A DNA stretch of 64,000 nt from assembly GCF_028622095.1 (NCBI RefSeq), contig NZ_CP115165.1, positions 1,857,501 to 1,921,500 on the forward strand, given 5' to 3'. Within the stretch, counting starts at the first letter, position 1. The number at the start of each line of letters is the position of its first letter. The translations under genes were made by a program, and so were the position numbers. Shown here one piece after another: positions 1 to 8,357 of this stretch. The notes under the pieces are model-generated. The model was not told the DNA's origin, did not search any database, and saw only the letters and a list, made by a program, of their open reading frames with translations. The DNA comes from Deinococcus aquaticus (lineage in GTDB: Bacteria; Deinococcota; Deinococci; Deinococcales; Deinococcaceae).

Positions 1-414
1 GGAGCGCAGGTCGCGGGCGGCGCAGCAGTCAGCGGGTCAGGGACGGCCGTCGCCGAGGGAGGCGTGCAGGTCGCCGTGACCGGCACGCTGCCCGGTGCGG
101 CCGGCGCGGTACGCGGCACGCTGGAACTGAACACCGCCACGCCCGCCGCGTTCAGCCGGGCGTTCGTGTGCGTGGACGGCACCTACCTACGCCCCAGCGG
201 CAACTGGTACTACGGGGTGGGGGTGGGGTCGGGCGTCAGTCTGGACGTGTGGACGTCCAATTCCGGGTTGCCGGACGCGCTGCTCTCACCGGTCGCACTG
301 GCCAACGCGCACGCACTGGTGGGCTGGCGCGGCCCCGGCGTGAACGTGGAAGGCATCGTGCGGGCCGGACCGACCAGCCTGATCGGCCTGCGCGTCCTGG
401 TGCCGCTGCGCTGA
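1..414 (+). CDS. Hypothetical protein, 5' end outside the window
   Basis: The reading frame is open from the first base of the window to the stop at 412-414, so the true start lies upstream; 137 residues are visible. The piece is rich in Gly, Val and Ala with a short aromatic patch (NWYYGV) near its middle and ends in a hydrophobic stretch (LIGLRVLVPLR). I recognise no family motif. Its stop overlaps the start of the next gene by one base (TGATG), so it is probably the first visible member of an operon with the two acetyltransferases. The Gly/Val-rich composition could fit a secreted beta-rich protein, but this is a guess. Confidence 0.6.
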   Translation, partial: GAQVAGGAAVSGSGTAVAEGGVQVAVTGTLPGAAGAVRGTLELNTATPAAFSRAFVCVDGTYLRPSGNWYYGVGVGSGVSLDVWTSNSGLPDALLSPVALANAHALVGWRGPGVNVEGIVRAGPTSLIGLRVLVPLR

Positions 415-914
415 TGAACGAAAGTAACCTCAGGGTTCGTCCGCTCGTCTCCACCGATTTCGAGCAGGTGCGGCCCATGCTGCTGGACATGGGATTCGTG
501 GAGGATGAGGGGGCGCTGGCCGCGCGTTTCCCTGCCCTCTGCACGCACCTGGACTGGGGGCTGCTGGGCGCGTTCGAGGATGAACGCCTGCTCGGGTACG
601 CCGCCGCCCAGGATTACGGGCCGCACGTCCGCTCCGGGGACAGTCACCGCACGGCGAAGCTTCACGACCTGTACACCGCGCCGGATTGCCGTCGCCGGGG
701 GGTGGCCCGCGCCCTGATGCGCGGGGTCGAAGCGTGGGCCTGCGCCCGCCCGCTGCGGTACGTGTTCTGGTACGCGAATACCCGTGAGGCTGGCCCGGCC
801 TACGAACGCCTGGGGTACACGGCGGCGGATGCCGGGCAGGAGGGGTACCTGTTCTTCGAGATCGACCTGGGGGACCCGGCGACCCGCATCCCGCACCCGG
901 AGCGCGGTTCGTGA
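414..914 (+). CDS. GNAT family N-acetyltransferase
   Basis: A 166-residue single-domain GNAT enzyme that should move an acetyl group from acetyl-CoA to an amine; the substrate cannot be told from sequence. The acetyl-CoA loop is visible at about residues 86-103 (LYTAPDCRRRGVARALM, the R-x-x-G-x-A pattern), and the C-terminal GNAT motif with the conserved Tyr is at 122-135 (NTREAGPAYERLGY). I chose the ATG at 414 because it overlaps the previous stop and begins the GNAT fold directly; the longer open frame upstream runs antisense-like through the preceding gene. The stop overlaps the GTG of the next GNAT gene, so both are probably translated together. Confidence 0.9.
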   Translation: MNESNLRVRPLVSTDFEQVRPMLLDMGFVEDEGALAARFPALCTHLDWGLLGAFEDERLLGYAAAQDYGPHVRSGDSHRTAKLHDLYTAPDCRRRGVARALMRGVEAWACARPLRYVFWYANTREAGPAYERLGYTAADAGQEGYLFFEIDLGDPATRIPHPERGS

Positions 915-1462
915 CCCTGACCACGCATGTCACGCCCCGCGCGGCCCTCACGCCGGAACTGGAGGCCGGACTGCGGTCCCTGCTGATCGCGGCGTACCCG
1001 CACTTCGCGGACTTCTGGGCGGGCACGTCGTACTGGGGCAGCGAACCGGAGTGGCATCTGTGGCTGGCTGACCCGGCAGGAGTGCCAGTGGCGCAACTGG
1101 GATTCGGGCGGCGTGTGGCGCAGATCGGGGGGCATGACGTGACACTGGTGGGCGTGGGCGGCGTCGCCACGCACCCCGCATTCCATCGCCGGGGCGTGGG
1201 CGGCCGCCTGCTGCGCGACCTGCACGCCTTCCTGCTGACCCGTCCGGACGTGGAATTCGCGTTCCTGCAATGCCGTGAGGAGGTCGCGCCGTTCTACGAG
1301 CGTGGCGGCTTCACGCGTGTGCCGAACGCCGCTCATTACCTCGACCCGGACGAAGGGCACTGGGTCACGGACGCCGGGCTCACCCTGATCCTGCCCGTGC
1401 ACGGGGCCCTGGGGGACTGGCCGGTGGGGGAGAGGGTGAACCTGCGCGGGCTACCGTGGTGA
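911..1462 (+). CDS. GNAT acetyltransferase, AAC(2')-I/NodA-like
   Basis: A 183-residue acetyltransferase with the acetyl-CoA loop at about 85-100 (THPAFHRRGVGGRLL). The C-terminus ends in a WPxGxxVxLRGLPW-type tail, which resembles the end of aminoglycoside 2'-N-acetyltransferases and NodA-like GNAT proteins; many such proteins are not resistance enzymes, so I do not infer a drug substrate. It starts with GTG in a GTGA overlap with the preceding GNAT gene. Two different GNAT genes in one operon may act on related small amines or on different targets. The family call is secure, the substrate unknown. Confidence 0.88.
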   Translation: MTLTTHVTPRAALTPELEAGLRSLLIAAYPHFADFWAGTSYWGSEPEWHLWLADPAGVPVAQLGFGRRVAQIGGHDVTLVGVGGVATHPAFHRRGVGGRLLRDLHAFLLTRPDVEFAFLQCREEVAPFYERGGFTRVPNAAHYLDPDEGHWVTDAGLTLILPVHGALGDWPVGERVNLRGLPW

Positions 1463-1477
1463 TAGGACAGGACCGGA

Positions 1478-2332
1478 TCAACTCCCGGCCGGGTGGACAG
1501 CCTGGGGGACAGTTCCGGAACGGAACCAGTCGATCAGCGCCTGCGGGTCGGCGGGTGTCAGGTAGTACTCCCGGTCGTTGTGGGTGAGGATCACGGCCTG
1601 CCCTGGGCGTGCGGCCCCCGCTGCGGCCTGGATCTTCCCGCCGGTTCCGGCGTGGCTGATGAACGTGCCGGTGTAGTAACCGGGCGTGGCGGTGCCGAAC
1701 AGCCGCGTGCCCAGGGGGGTGTGCGTCAGGGTGGCGCGGGTGTCGTGCCGGGGGAACCGCAGGGTGGTCGCGGCAGTCCGGACGGTCAGAGTGTCACCGT
1801 CCAGCCGGTAGGTCAGGCGCGGCCGAGCGAGCAGCAGAACAGCGATGGGCACGAGCGGCAGCAGGAGCGGCAGCGTCCAGTCGGGCCGGGCAGGACGGGC
1901 GGGCCGGAAGGTGCCGTTCTCTCCGACCTGCCAGGCGCGCAGCAGCGCCTGCGGGTCGGCGGGCGTCAGGACGGTGGGCGTCCGGGTGGCGAACACCAGC
2001 GCCGAGCGCCCCTGCGAACCGTCGCTGAACACCTGGGCGCGACCGGTGGGCGTGCGGAACAGGCCGACCGTGTACCCCGGCAGGACGCTGCCGATGAGCT
2101 TGCCGTGCAGCGTGATGGCCTGCGACTGGACGGGCGTGCCAGGCGGAATGACGACCCGTGCGCCCAGCGACCGCGCCGTGAGCGTGCCGCCCTGCACCGA
2201 GTATGCCGGCAGCTTCAACACGGGCGGAAGCAACAGCAGGGCTGGCAGGATCAGCAGGGAAAGAATCAGCAGCAGGCGCGCGGCGGGCCACCAGCGCGGC
2301 GTTTCCTCGACCTGTACAGGGAGCGGTGTCAT
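1478..2332 (-). CDS. PH-domain (bPH-like) membrane protein with two copies of the domain
   Basis: A 284-residue protein with an N-terminal membrane segment at about 18-45 (a Leu-rich run) and a second hydrophobic segment near 152-168 (LPLLLPLVPIAVLLLARP). Two similar soluble halves follow the two segments. Each carries a PGYxxGxF strand and ends in a TPADPQALL/I-x-x-W/F motif, at about 120-135 and 258-272. This layout fits the bacterial PH-like family found in many Deinococcus membrane proteins; no biochemical role is known to me. It is convergent with the acetyltransferase operon and divergent from thrS. The upstream region lacks a clear ribosome site, so the ATG at 2332 is the best but not proven start. 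Confidence 0.75.
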   Translation of the reverse strand: MTPLPVQVEETPRWWPAARLLLILSLLILPALLLLPPVLKLPAYSVQGGTLTARSLGARVVIPPGTPVQSQAITLHGKLIGSVLPGYTVGLFRTPTGRAQVFSDGSQGRSALVFATRTPTVLTPADPQALLRAWQVGENGTFRPARPARPDWTLPLLLPLVPIAVLLLARPRLTYRLDGDTLTVRTAATTLRFPRHDTRATLTHTPLGTRLFGTATPGYYTGTFISHAGTGGKIQAAAGAARPGQAVILTHNDREYYLTPADPQALIDWFRSGTVPQAVHPAGS

Positions 2333-2363
2333 GCTGTTCAGTACGCGCCGCGCGCGGCTCCGG

Positions 2364-2393
2364 TTGCCGCTGCGTGCTCCCGGGCGCTATCCT
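2364..2393 (+). promoter_or_regulatory. Candidate promoter of the thrS leader
   Basis: A TTGCCG -35 box (2364-2369) and a TATCCT -10 box (2388-2393) are separated by 18 bases. The -10 box ends 6 bases before the ATG of a short ORF at 2400, the spacing that makes leaderless transcripts elsewhere in this window. Confidence 0.6.
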
Positions 2394-2399
2394 GCCTCC

Positions 2400-2501
2400 A
2401 TGAAGCTTCCCGCCCGTCACTCCGGTCTGGTGATGCGTGGCGTGAGGCTGCACCGAATGCCGCTGTTGCCCGGACTGGTCACGCGAACTCTCAGCGCCTG
2501 A
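2400..2501 (+). CDS. Candidate 33-residue leader peptide upstream of thrS
   Basis: A short ORF starts 6 bases after a -10 box, so it would be read from a leaderless mRNA. It is basic and hydrophobic and has two Thr codons (ACG, ACT) close to the stop, in a V-T-R-T-L-S-A ending. Its TGA stop lies in the left arm of a strong hairpin, and thrS begins 109 bases further on. This layout suggests translation-dependent control of thrS. Two Thr codons are few for classical attenuation, so the regulatory role is inference. An untranslated leader is the alternative. Confidence 0.45.
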   Translation: MKLPARHSGLVMRGVRLHRMPLLPGLVTRTLSA

Positions 2502-2525
2502 GAACCCACTTTCCGTGGTTTTCAG
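2498..2525 (+). promoter_or_regulatory. Hairpin in the thrS leader
   Basis: The arms CTGAGAACC..AC and GTGGTTTTCAG pair over about 11 base pairs with one bulged C and a TTTCC loop. The left arm includes the stop codon of the leader ORF. The same left arm could also pair, less well, with GTGGTCAG at 2540-2547, so two exclusive structures are possible. No T-run follows, so this is not itself an intrinsic terminator. Confidence 0.5.
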
Positions 2526-2609
2526 GCGTTCTGCTGGGTGTGGTCAGACCGGGCTTTCTCTATGGACGCTGGTGGGCGCTGAAGGCGGCCTGCCGGAAAA
2601 GAGGTTGAT

Positions 2610-4559
2610 ATGCACGTAGTTCTTCCCGACGGTAAACAACTGGAACTCGCTCAGGGTGCGACCGCGCTGGACGCCGCGCGGGCCATCGGTGAACGCCTCG
2701 CCGGTGACGCCGTGGCTGCCACCGCGAACGGTGAACTGGTGGACCTGATGACGCCCCTGCCCGACGGCGCGGCCATCACGCTGATCACCAAGAAGAACCC
2801 GGGCGACGCTGCGCCGCTGTTCCGGCACTCGCTGGGGCACGTGATGAGTCAGGCGGTCGGTGAGTACTACCGCGCCAAAGGGTACGCGGACGACCAGATC
2901 AAGCGGGGCGTGGGCCCCAGCATCGAGAACGGCTGGTACCAGGATTTCGACCTGCCCGAACCCATCAAGGAAGAGGACCTGCCGGAAATCGAGAAGGTCA
3001 TGCGGGACATCATCAGCCGGAACCTGCCGTTCACGCGCCGCGAGATCACCCGCGCCGAGGGCCTCGCGCAGTTCCCGCACGACCCGTACAAGCAGGAACT
3101 CATCGCCGGCCTCCCCGAAGACGAACCCATCACCTTCTACACCCAGGGTGACTACACGGACCTGTGCCGCGGGCCGCACTTCCCCGCCACGGGCCGCCTG
3201 CCCGGCGCGTTCAAGCTCATGAGCACGTCCGGCGCGTACTGGCGCGGCAACGAGAAGAACCCCATCCTGCAACGCGTGTACGGCGTGGCGTTCGCTGGCC
3301 AGAAGGAACTCGACGAGTACCTGCACCAGCTGGAAGAAGCCAAACGCCGCGACCACCGCAAACTGGGTAAAGAACTGGAACTGTTCACCATCGACCCCAT
3401 GGTCGGCAAGGGCCTCCCGCTGTGGCTGCCGAACGGCACGGTCCTGCGCGAGGAACTCACCGCGTTCCTCAAGGAACAGCAGTTCAAACGCGGCTACCAG
3501 GGCGTCATCACGCCCAACATCGGGAACCTCGACCTGTACCGCACCAGCGGCCACTACCCGTATTACGCCGAGTCGCAGTTCAACCCCATCGAGGTCGATG
3601 ACGAGCAGTACATGCTCAAACCCATGAACTGCCCGCACCACGTGCGCATCTACGGCAGCAAACCCCGCTCCTACCGCGACCTGCCGGTCAGGCTGGCGGA
3701 ATTCGGGACGGTGTACCGATACGAGCAGAGCGGCGAACTGAACGGCCTGACCCGCGTGCGCGGCTTCACGCAGGACGACGCGCACATCTTCTGCCGCCCC
3801 GACCAGCTGAAAAAGGAATTCCTGGACGTCCTCGACCTGACCGTCCTCGTCCTCAAGACCTTCGGCATGACCGACGTGCGCTTCCGCGTCGGCACCCGCG
3901 ACCCCGAAAGCGACAAGTACGTCGGCGACGAGGCCAACTGGAACCTCGCCGAGAAGCAGATCATTGAGGCTGTCGAGGAAGTCGGCCTGCCCTACACCAT
4001 CGAACCCGGCGACGCCGCCTTCTACGGCCCCAAACTCGACTTCGTGGTCAAGGACGTCCTGGGCCGCGAATGGCAGCTCGGCACCATCCAGGTCGACTAC
4101 AACCTCCCCGAACGCTTCGACATCAGCTACGTCGGCGAGGACGGCCAGGACCACCGCCCCATCATGATTCACCGCGCCCCCTTCGGCAGCGTCGAACGCT
4201 TCACCGGCATCCTCATCGAACACTACGCCGGGGACTTCCCGCTGTGGCTCGCGCCCCGCCAGATCATGATCATTCCCATCGCCGACCGCCACAACGATTA
4301 CGCCTGGCAGCTGCGGGACGAACTGCACGCCGCCGGCCTGCGCGCCGAAGTCGACGACAGCAGCAACCGCATGAACGCCAAGGTCCGCACCGCCGAACTG
4401 AGCAAGATCCCCGTCATGCTCGTCGTCGGCGACAAGGAACAGGAAGGCCGCGAAGTCAGCGTCCGCGAACGCACCCCAGACGGCCTCAAGGAACGCAAAG
4501 GCGTCGCCTTCGACGACCTCAAGAGCGAACTACTCACGCGGTACAAGACCCGCAGCTGA
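2610..4559 (+). CDS. thrS: Threonine--tRNA ligase
   Basis: A 649-residue class II aminoacyl-tRNA synthetase that charges tRNA-Thr. The order is the usual one: a TGS domain (about 1-60), the editing domain with HSLGH and the CRGPH metal motif (about 70-220), then the catalytic core (about 270-535). The core holds the zinc Cys of NCPHH (Cys341), motif 2 around VYRYEQSG and motif 3 around GSVERFTG. The anticodon-binding domain fills the last 100 residues. Length is normal for the family. An AAGAGGT ribosome site lies about 6 bases before the ATG, unlike the leaderless genes nearby. A long leader with a small ORF and hairpin precedes it, and a strong terminator follows. Confidence 0.98.
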   Translation: MHVVLPDGKQLELAQGATALDAARAIGERLAGDAVAATANGELVDLMTPLPDGAAITLITKKNPGDAAPLFRHSLGHVMSQAVGEYYRAKGYADDQIKRGVGPSIENGWYQDFDLPEPIKEEDLPEIEKVMRDIISRNLPFTRREITRAEGLAQFPHDPYKQELIAGLPEDEPITFYTQGDYTDLCRGPHFPATGRLPGAFKLMSTSGAYWRGNEKNPILQRVYGVAFAGQKELDEYLHQLEEAKRRDHRKLGKELELFTIDPMVGKGLPLWLPNGTVLREELTAFLKEQQFKRGYQGVITPNIGNLDLYRTSGHYPYYAESQFNPIEVDDEQYMLKPMNCPHHVRIYGSKPRSYRDLPVRLAEFGTVYRYEQSGELNGLTRVRGFTQDDAHIFCRPDQLKKEFLDVLDLTVLVLKTFGMTDVRFRVGTRDPESDKYVGDEANWNLAEKQIIEAVEEVGLPYTIEPGDAAFYGPKLDFVVKDVLGREWQLGTIQVDYNLPERFDISYVGEDGQDHRPIMIHRAPFGSVERFTGILIEHYAGDFPLWLAPRQIMIIPIADRHNDYAWQLRDELHAAGLRAEVDDSSNRMNAKVRTAELSKIPVMLVVGDKEQEGREVSVRERTPDGLKERKGVAFDDLKSELLTRYKTRS

Positions 4560-4570
4560 AGCTGAACCGC

Positions 4571-4607
4571 AACAGAAACGCCCGGTCCATGGAGGCCGGG
4601 CGCTGTT
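4571..4607 (+). terminator. Terminator after thrS
   Basis: A GC stem (CGCCCGG with CCGGGCG) is extended by AACAG/CTGTT outside an AAA bulge, then followed by a short T-containing tail (TTCTTG). It sits between convergent thrS and the permease-prefix gene and could serve both strands. Confidence 0.75.
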
Positions 4608-4612
4608 CTTGA

Positions 4613-5749
4613 TCAGGGAGTGAACGGCAACGGAGTCAGGTCAACCGGCGCATCGGTCCGGTCAGGTAAGGCCACGAGGATGGCCGGGAAGGTGCTGTTG
4701 TCTGCCATGAGCCAATCGTTCATGTTCGACTTGAGGGTCAGGTCAACGACCTTCATGGCGTGCGGTACGCGGACTGGAAGATTGACCGTGCCCTGATCGC
4801 TGACCGGTAGCGTGAATGAGATGAACATGGGTGCCGAATACGACACCTTTTCCGGCCAGGAGATTCCGTTGAGCTGGAATCGGACGAGCAGCCCCACATG
4901 TTGGGCCGTCGTCTCGACGTGGCGTGCGCTCCATCTGATCTTTGATAAGTCGTTCGGGTAGGCGATCACGCTGGGCTCGTCCTGCGGAATGGGTGCAGTG
5001 GGACTTGACCACAGGTGACGTGGCAGCTGACTGAGGCTCTGGCTGACTTGCGGCACGTAGAACATGTTGGCGATTTCCCTCGTCCACGTGTCAGGGAACG
5101 CCTTGCCCTGCAATCTGATCTGTTGTCCGTCGAGTTCAAGCGGCCAGCCGGCCTCACTCATGCAGACCAGCAGGGCGGAAGGATTGACGTAGGCGACGGT
5201 CGGCACGCCAGAAAGCAGGTATCGGGGCTGATCGGCGGCCATGGACGTCACGGGTCCCTGACAGTTCCAGGATGTTGCCGATGCAAGGCTTGCGGTTGGG
5301 AGTCCTGCATGCCGTAATTCCCATGACTCGTTGTGGTGCCGGAGTTGAATGCCGTATGGCTTCAGCTGAGAGTTCGCTTCCCGGACGGTCAGGTAACCCT
5401 CTGCACGGAGTTCGCGGACGGACTGTCCAGTCGTACTGTTGAATGGATCAGTCCGTGCGTACAGCAACTCCGGCACGGGCCATAGCAGTAGCGTGGCGAA
5501 TGCAAGGAGGGCGGCGGCACTCAGGGCGGGGTGGACGTGCTGGGTGCGGCGTAGGCTGCGGGCGACGGTGGGGGCCGGGCCGAGTTCCTGCATGGCTTGC
5601 GTGCTGGCCTGTTCGGGGGTCAGGCCGGTCAGGGTGAGTTGTCGGGTACGTTCGGTGAGGTGGCTGAGCAGTTCGGTCTGAGTCTCCTGGCGCTCCTTGC
5701 CGCGCAGGCCGCGGGTGGCGTTGCGGACGTAGTGTTCTTCGGGGCTCAT
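4613..5749 (-). CDS. PadR-linked membrane protein with N-terminal permease-prefix domain
   Basis: A 378-residue protein. The first ~70 residues (RGLRGKERQETQTELLSHL and LTPEQASTQAMQELG) match the permease-prefix/HAAS type of domain, which in other bacteria sits at the front of ABC permeases or next to PadR regulators. One membrane segment follows at about 73-95. The remaining ~280 residues are predicted to lie outside the membrane and match nothing I know. The gene overlaps the upstream padR by four bases (ATGA), so the pair is co-translated and this protein is probably the target or partner of the PadR-controlled response. Role unknown. Confidence 0.75.
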   Translation of the reverse strand: MSPEEHYVRNATRGLRGKERQETQTELLSHLTERTRQLTLTGLTPEQASTQAMQELGPAPTVARSLRRTQHVHPALSAAALLAFATLLLWPVPELLYARTDPFNSTTGQSVRELRAEGYLTVREANSQLKPYGIQLRHHNESWELRHAGLPTASLASATSWNCQGPVTSMAADQPRYLLSGVPTVAYVNPSALLVCMSEAGWPLELDGQQIRLQGKAFPDTWTREIANMFYVPQVSQSLSQLPRHLWSSPTAPIPQDEPSVIAYPNDLSKIRWSARHVETTAQHVGLLVRFQLNGISWPEKVSYSAPMFISFTLPVSDQGTVNLPVRVPHAMKVVDLTLKSNMNDWLMADNSTFPAILVALPDRTDAPVDLTPLPFTP

Positions 5750-6087
5750 GCGAATTCCAGGTAGGGGCGCAGGGCGCTGGCGTGGGCGCGTTGTTCGTTG
5801 CGCTGGCGGGTCAGTTCGGTGTGGCCGGTGTCGGTCAGGTGATAGTACTTGCGGGGGGGGCCGCCTGTGTCGCTGGGGCGGGTTTCGGCGCGGATCAGGC
5901 TGCGTTTTTCGAGGCGGTGCAGGGCGGGGTAGAGGGTGCCTTCCTTGAAGTTGAAGTGGCCGCTGGTTCTGTGCTGGACGTCCTGGATGATGCGCAGGCC
6001 GTAGAGGGGGCCGTGTTCGAGGCTGGCGAGCAGCAGGAAGTCGAGTGTGCCGCGCAGCAGGTTGCCGTCCGCGTTGCTACTTTGCAT
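5746..6087 (-). CDS. PadR family transcriptional regulator
   Basis: A 113-residue winged-helix repressor of the PadR type. The DNA-binding region is visible in LRGTLDFLLLASL, the GPLYGLRIIQ helix and the wing EGTLYPALHRLEKRSLI, followed by the GGPPRKYYHLTDTG hairpin. The frame is open further upstream to a TTG at 6105, but the ATG at 6087 starts the family N-terminus and lies inside a palindrome that is a likely operator, so I prefer it. It should control itself and the overlapping membrane-protein gene; the inducing signal is unknown. Confidence 0.9.
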   Translation of the reverse strand: MQSSNADGNLLRGTLDFLLLASLEHGPLYGLRIIQDVQHRTSGHFNFKEGTLYPALHRLEKRSLIRAETRPSDTGGPPRKYYHLTDTGHTELTRQRNEQRAHASALRPYLEFA

Positions 6088-6109
6088 GGCTACATAGTGA
6101 TGCAAAGTA
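6078..6109. promoter_or_regulatory. Likely PadR operator
   Basis: A perfect 10-base inverted repeat, TACTTTGCAT and ATGCAAAGTA, with 12 bases between the arms. It spans the padR start codon, a position suited to self-repression. PadR sites typically are ATGC/ATGT-type palindromes of this size. Confidence 0.7.
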
Positions 6110-6168
6110 AAGGCGGGAGTCCATACCCCCGCCGGTGGTGTGACCCGCCAGAAGCGGGCCGACCCTGA

Positions 6169-7197
6169 TTACCGGAACAGCTTGAGCCGCGCGTCAATCA
6201 GAATGGCGGCTCCCGGCGTGGCGGTCGTCACGGCCCGCACCTGCGCCACCTCGGCCGTGTCCGAGTAATTCCTGAGTTTCATGCCGTTCAGGAACACGGT
6301 GGGGGTGCCCTGCACGTTCACGCCCACGCCGGCCTTCATCTGCGCGTCCACGTCGGCCCGGAAGGTCCGCTGGCCCACGCACGTCTTGAAGGCGGCCGTG
6401 TCCAGTCCGGCAGCCTTGGCGTACCCGGCGTACTTCGCGGGGGCGTCCTTCGGGTCCAGTGGGGTCCAGGTGGCAAAGTTGGCGAACAGCTGATCCGCGA
6501 ACGCCCAGAATTTCCCCTGCGCGCCCGCGCACTCGCTCGCCTCGGCGGACCCCTGCGCGTTCCGGTGGAACGACAGCGGGAACTCGTAGTGCACCACCCG
6601 GAACGACGCCGGAGCGGCCCGCCAGTCCCGCATGGACGAATCCCACAGCTGCTTGCAGTACGGGCACTGGAAGTCACTGAACACCCGCAGCACGTTCGGA
6701 GCGCCTGCCGTGCCCACCGCGGCCTTCACGGGCGGGAAGGCGCTGTCCGGCCAGATCTTCACGGCCACGTACCCCAGGTACCGCGTGGCCGAGCCGGTCC
6801 CCGTGACCTTTAATGCGATCAGATCCGTGCCGCTGTCGTCAGTCAGGTCCACGTACCCGGTGCGGGCGGCGGCCAGCAGAGCCGGGTTCGAGAGGTTCTG
6901 CGTCAGCTTCGGCAGGTCCTTCTCGGCCACATTCCACCCGGCTCCCAGGCCGCGGGCCAGTCCGTCCACCGAGTCGGCTTCCACTAACACGCCCACCACG
7001 CGCCCGCCCGCCACGTCCGCCGTGACGCGCGTTCCACCGCTGACCAGCAGGCCGCCCTGCGCCGCGAAGCCCTTCAGAGCCGGTTGCGCCGCCAGTTGCG
7101 CCGGCGTGCCCATCAACTGCGCCTGAGACACGCCCAGGGTCAGGGCCGCGCCGAGTGCGACCACGCGGGCCGTCAGAACCAGATTCGTTCGTTTCAC
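6169..7197 (-). CDS. Secreted DsbA-like thiol-disulfide oxidoreductase
   Basis: A 342-residue exported protein. A signal peptide is visible at 1-27 (ending VSQAQ). An N-terminal domain of about 140 residues with no clear family precedes a thioredoxin/DsbA_2-type domain. That domain has the redox site CPYC in SDFQCPYCKQL and the cis-Pro loop in QGTPTVFLNG, both expected for a protein that makes or shuffles disulfides outside the membrane. The GTG start at 7197 is preceded by TAGACT 6 bases upstream, which supports it and a leaderless mRNA. It is a single gene, with no partner oxidase (DsbB or VKOR) in view. Confidence 0.9.
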   Translation of the reverse strand: MKRTNLVLTARVVALGAALTLGVSQAQLMGTPAQLAAQPALKGFAAQGGLLVSGGTRVTADVAGGRVVGVLVEADSVDGLARGLGAGWNVAEKDLPKLTQNLSNPALLAAARTGYVDLTDDSGTDLIALKVTGTGSATRYLGYVAVKIWPDSAFPPVKAAVGTAGAPNVLRVFSDFQCPYCKQLWDSSMRDWRAAPASFRVVHYEFPLSFHRNAQGSAEASECAGAQGKFWAFADQLFANFATWTPLDPKDAPAKYAGYAKAAGLDTAAFKTCVGQRTFRADVDAQMKAGVGVNVQGTPTVFLNGMKLRNYSDTAEVAQVRAVTTATPGAAILIDARLKLFR

Positions 7198-7390
7198 CCC
7201 GGCAGTCTAGAGCAGTTCTCCGAATGACGGCATCAGGAACAGGGACTCCTGACGCCTCCATTCTTCGTCCTGCTCGGCTAAATTCACTCGCTCTGCTCGG
7301 CCATGAAGATGCTTTCTTTAGGGCACATGCTGTAGAGGCACGCCCGCGCACACGCGTCCCATTCCCGCTGCGGTGAGGGCTGCCGGACAG

Positions 7391-8320
7391 TCAGGGTGTG
7401 TTCGCGCCGCCCAGTACGTCTCGCAGCAGGTCCGGGCGGTCCGTGATCAGGCCGTCCACACCCATGCCGATCAGGCGGCGCATCTCGGCCGGGTCGTTGA
7501 TGGTCCACACCTGCACCGCCACGCCCCGCGCGTGCATGGCCCGCACGAAGCCCGGCGTGACCACCTCGATCCCACCGGCGCGCACCGGCACCTGCGCCAC
7601 CTGCCCCGGCACGCGCGCCAGCCCGGACAGACTGACCTTGCTCAGCAGCACCAGCGGCCGCAATTCACGCTCGGTCATGCTGGTCATGACCTCCGGGCAC
7701 AGCGTCCGGAACTCCGCCAGGGCCGCGTCACTGAAACTCGCCACGACCACCCGGTCGGCCGCGCCCGCCTCCCGCAGCGCCCCGCACAGCGCCCCAGCGA
7801 CGCTCGGCTGCGCCTGCTTGATCTCGATGGTCAGCGGCAGGTCCGGGAAGGCGGCCAGCACATCGCTGAGCTGCGCGGGCGGCACGCCCTGCCCCCGGTA
7901 CGGGTGGGTCACCCCGCCGTCCGGCGTGAAGGCGTACCCCGCGTCGGCGGCCAGGACCTCCTTCAGCGTCAGGTCCGCGACGCGGCCCGGCGTGTCGGTC
8001 AGGCGGTCCAGCGTCTCATCGTGCGACAGGACCAGGGCGCCGTCCCGCGTGCCGTGCAGGTCCATCTCCAGCATGTCCACACCCAGGTCCGCCGCGTGCC
8101 GGTACGCCAGCATGGTGTTGCTGGGCCGCACCAGCTCGCCGCCCTGATGCGCCACGTTCCACGTCCGTCCGGAAATCAACGGGTTGCCGCGCGTGGCCCC
8201 GGCCTCCGTGCGTGCCGTCCCAGCGCAGCCCGAAAGGGCGAGTGTCAGCACCGTTGCCGCCCCCAGCGCCCACGGCCCGCGCCCCCTGCGATTCCATCCC
8301 GCCCAGGCTTCCGAATTCAT
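7391..8320 (-). CDS. Glycerophosphodiester phosphodiesterase, lipoprotein
   Basis: A 309-residue GDPD enzyme that hydrolyses deacylated phospholipids to glycerol 3-phosphate and an alcohol. The catalytic HxGG-type start is visible as NVAHQGG, followed by the metal-binding EMDLHGTRDG and the general HDETLDR region, and TIEIKQ and VWTIND further on. A signal peptide ends in a lipobox (LALSGC), so it should be anchored outside the cell membrane. The open frame continues upstream through a tRNA gene, but ATG 8320 is the first codon that gives a proper signal peptide, and TACGCT lies 5 bases before it. Confidence 0.93.
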   Translation of the reverse strand: MNSEAWAGWNRRGRGPWALGAATVLTLALSGCAGTARTEAGATRGNPLISGRTWNVAHQGGELVRPSNTMLAYRHAADLGVDMLEMDLHGTRDGALVLSHDETLDRLTDTPGRVADLTLKEVLAADAGYAFTPDGGVTHPYRGQGVPPAQLSDVLAAFPDLPLTIEIKQAQPSVAGALCGALREAGAADRVVVASFSDAALAEFRTLCPEVMTSMTERELRPLVLLSKVSLSGLARVPGQVAQVPVRAGGIEVVTPGFVRAMHARGVAVQVWTINDPAEMRRLIGMGVDGLITDRPDLLRDVLGGANTP

Positions 8321-8357
8321 ACCCCAGCGTAAACCAGCGCCCGCCCGACCCCCCCTG

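Noticed and set aside
2400..2609. T-box riboswitch before thrS
   Set aside because: I see no AGGGTGGNACCGCG-type T-box sequence or specifier loop.
2544..4328. 594-codon minus-strand ORF across thrS
   Set aside because: It is antisense to thrS, whose full family signature is on the plus strand. Long antisense frames arise from GC-rich codon use.
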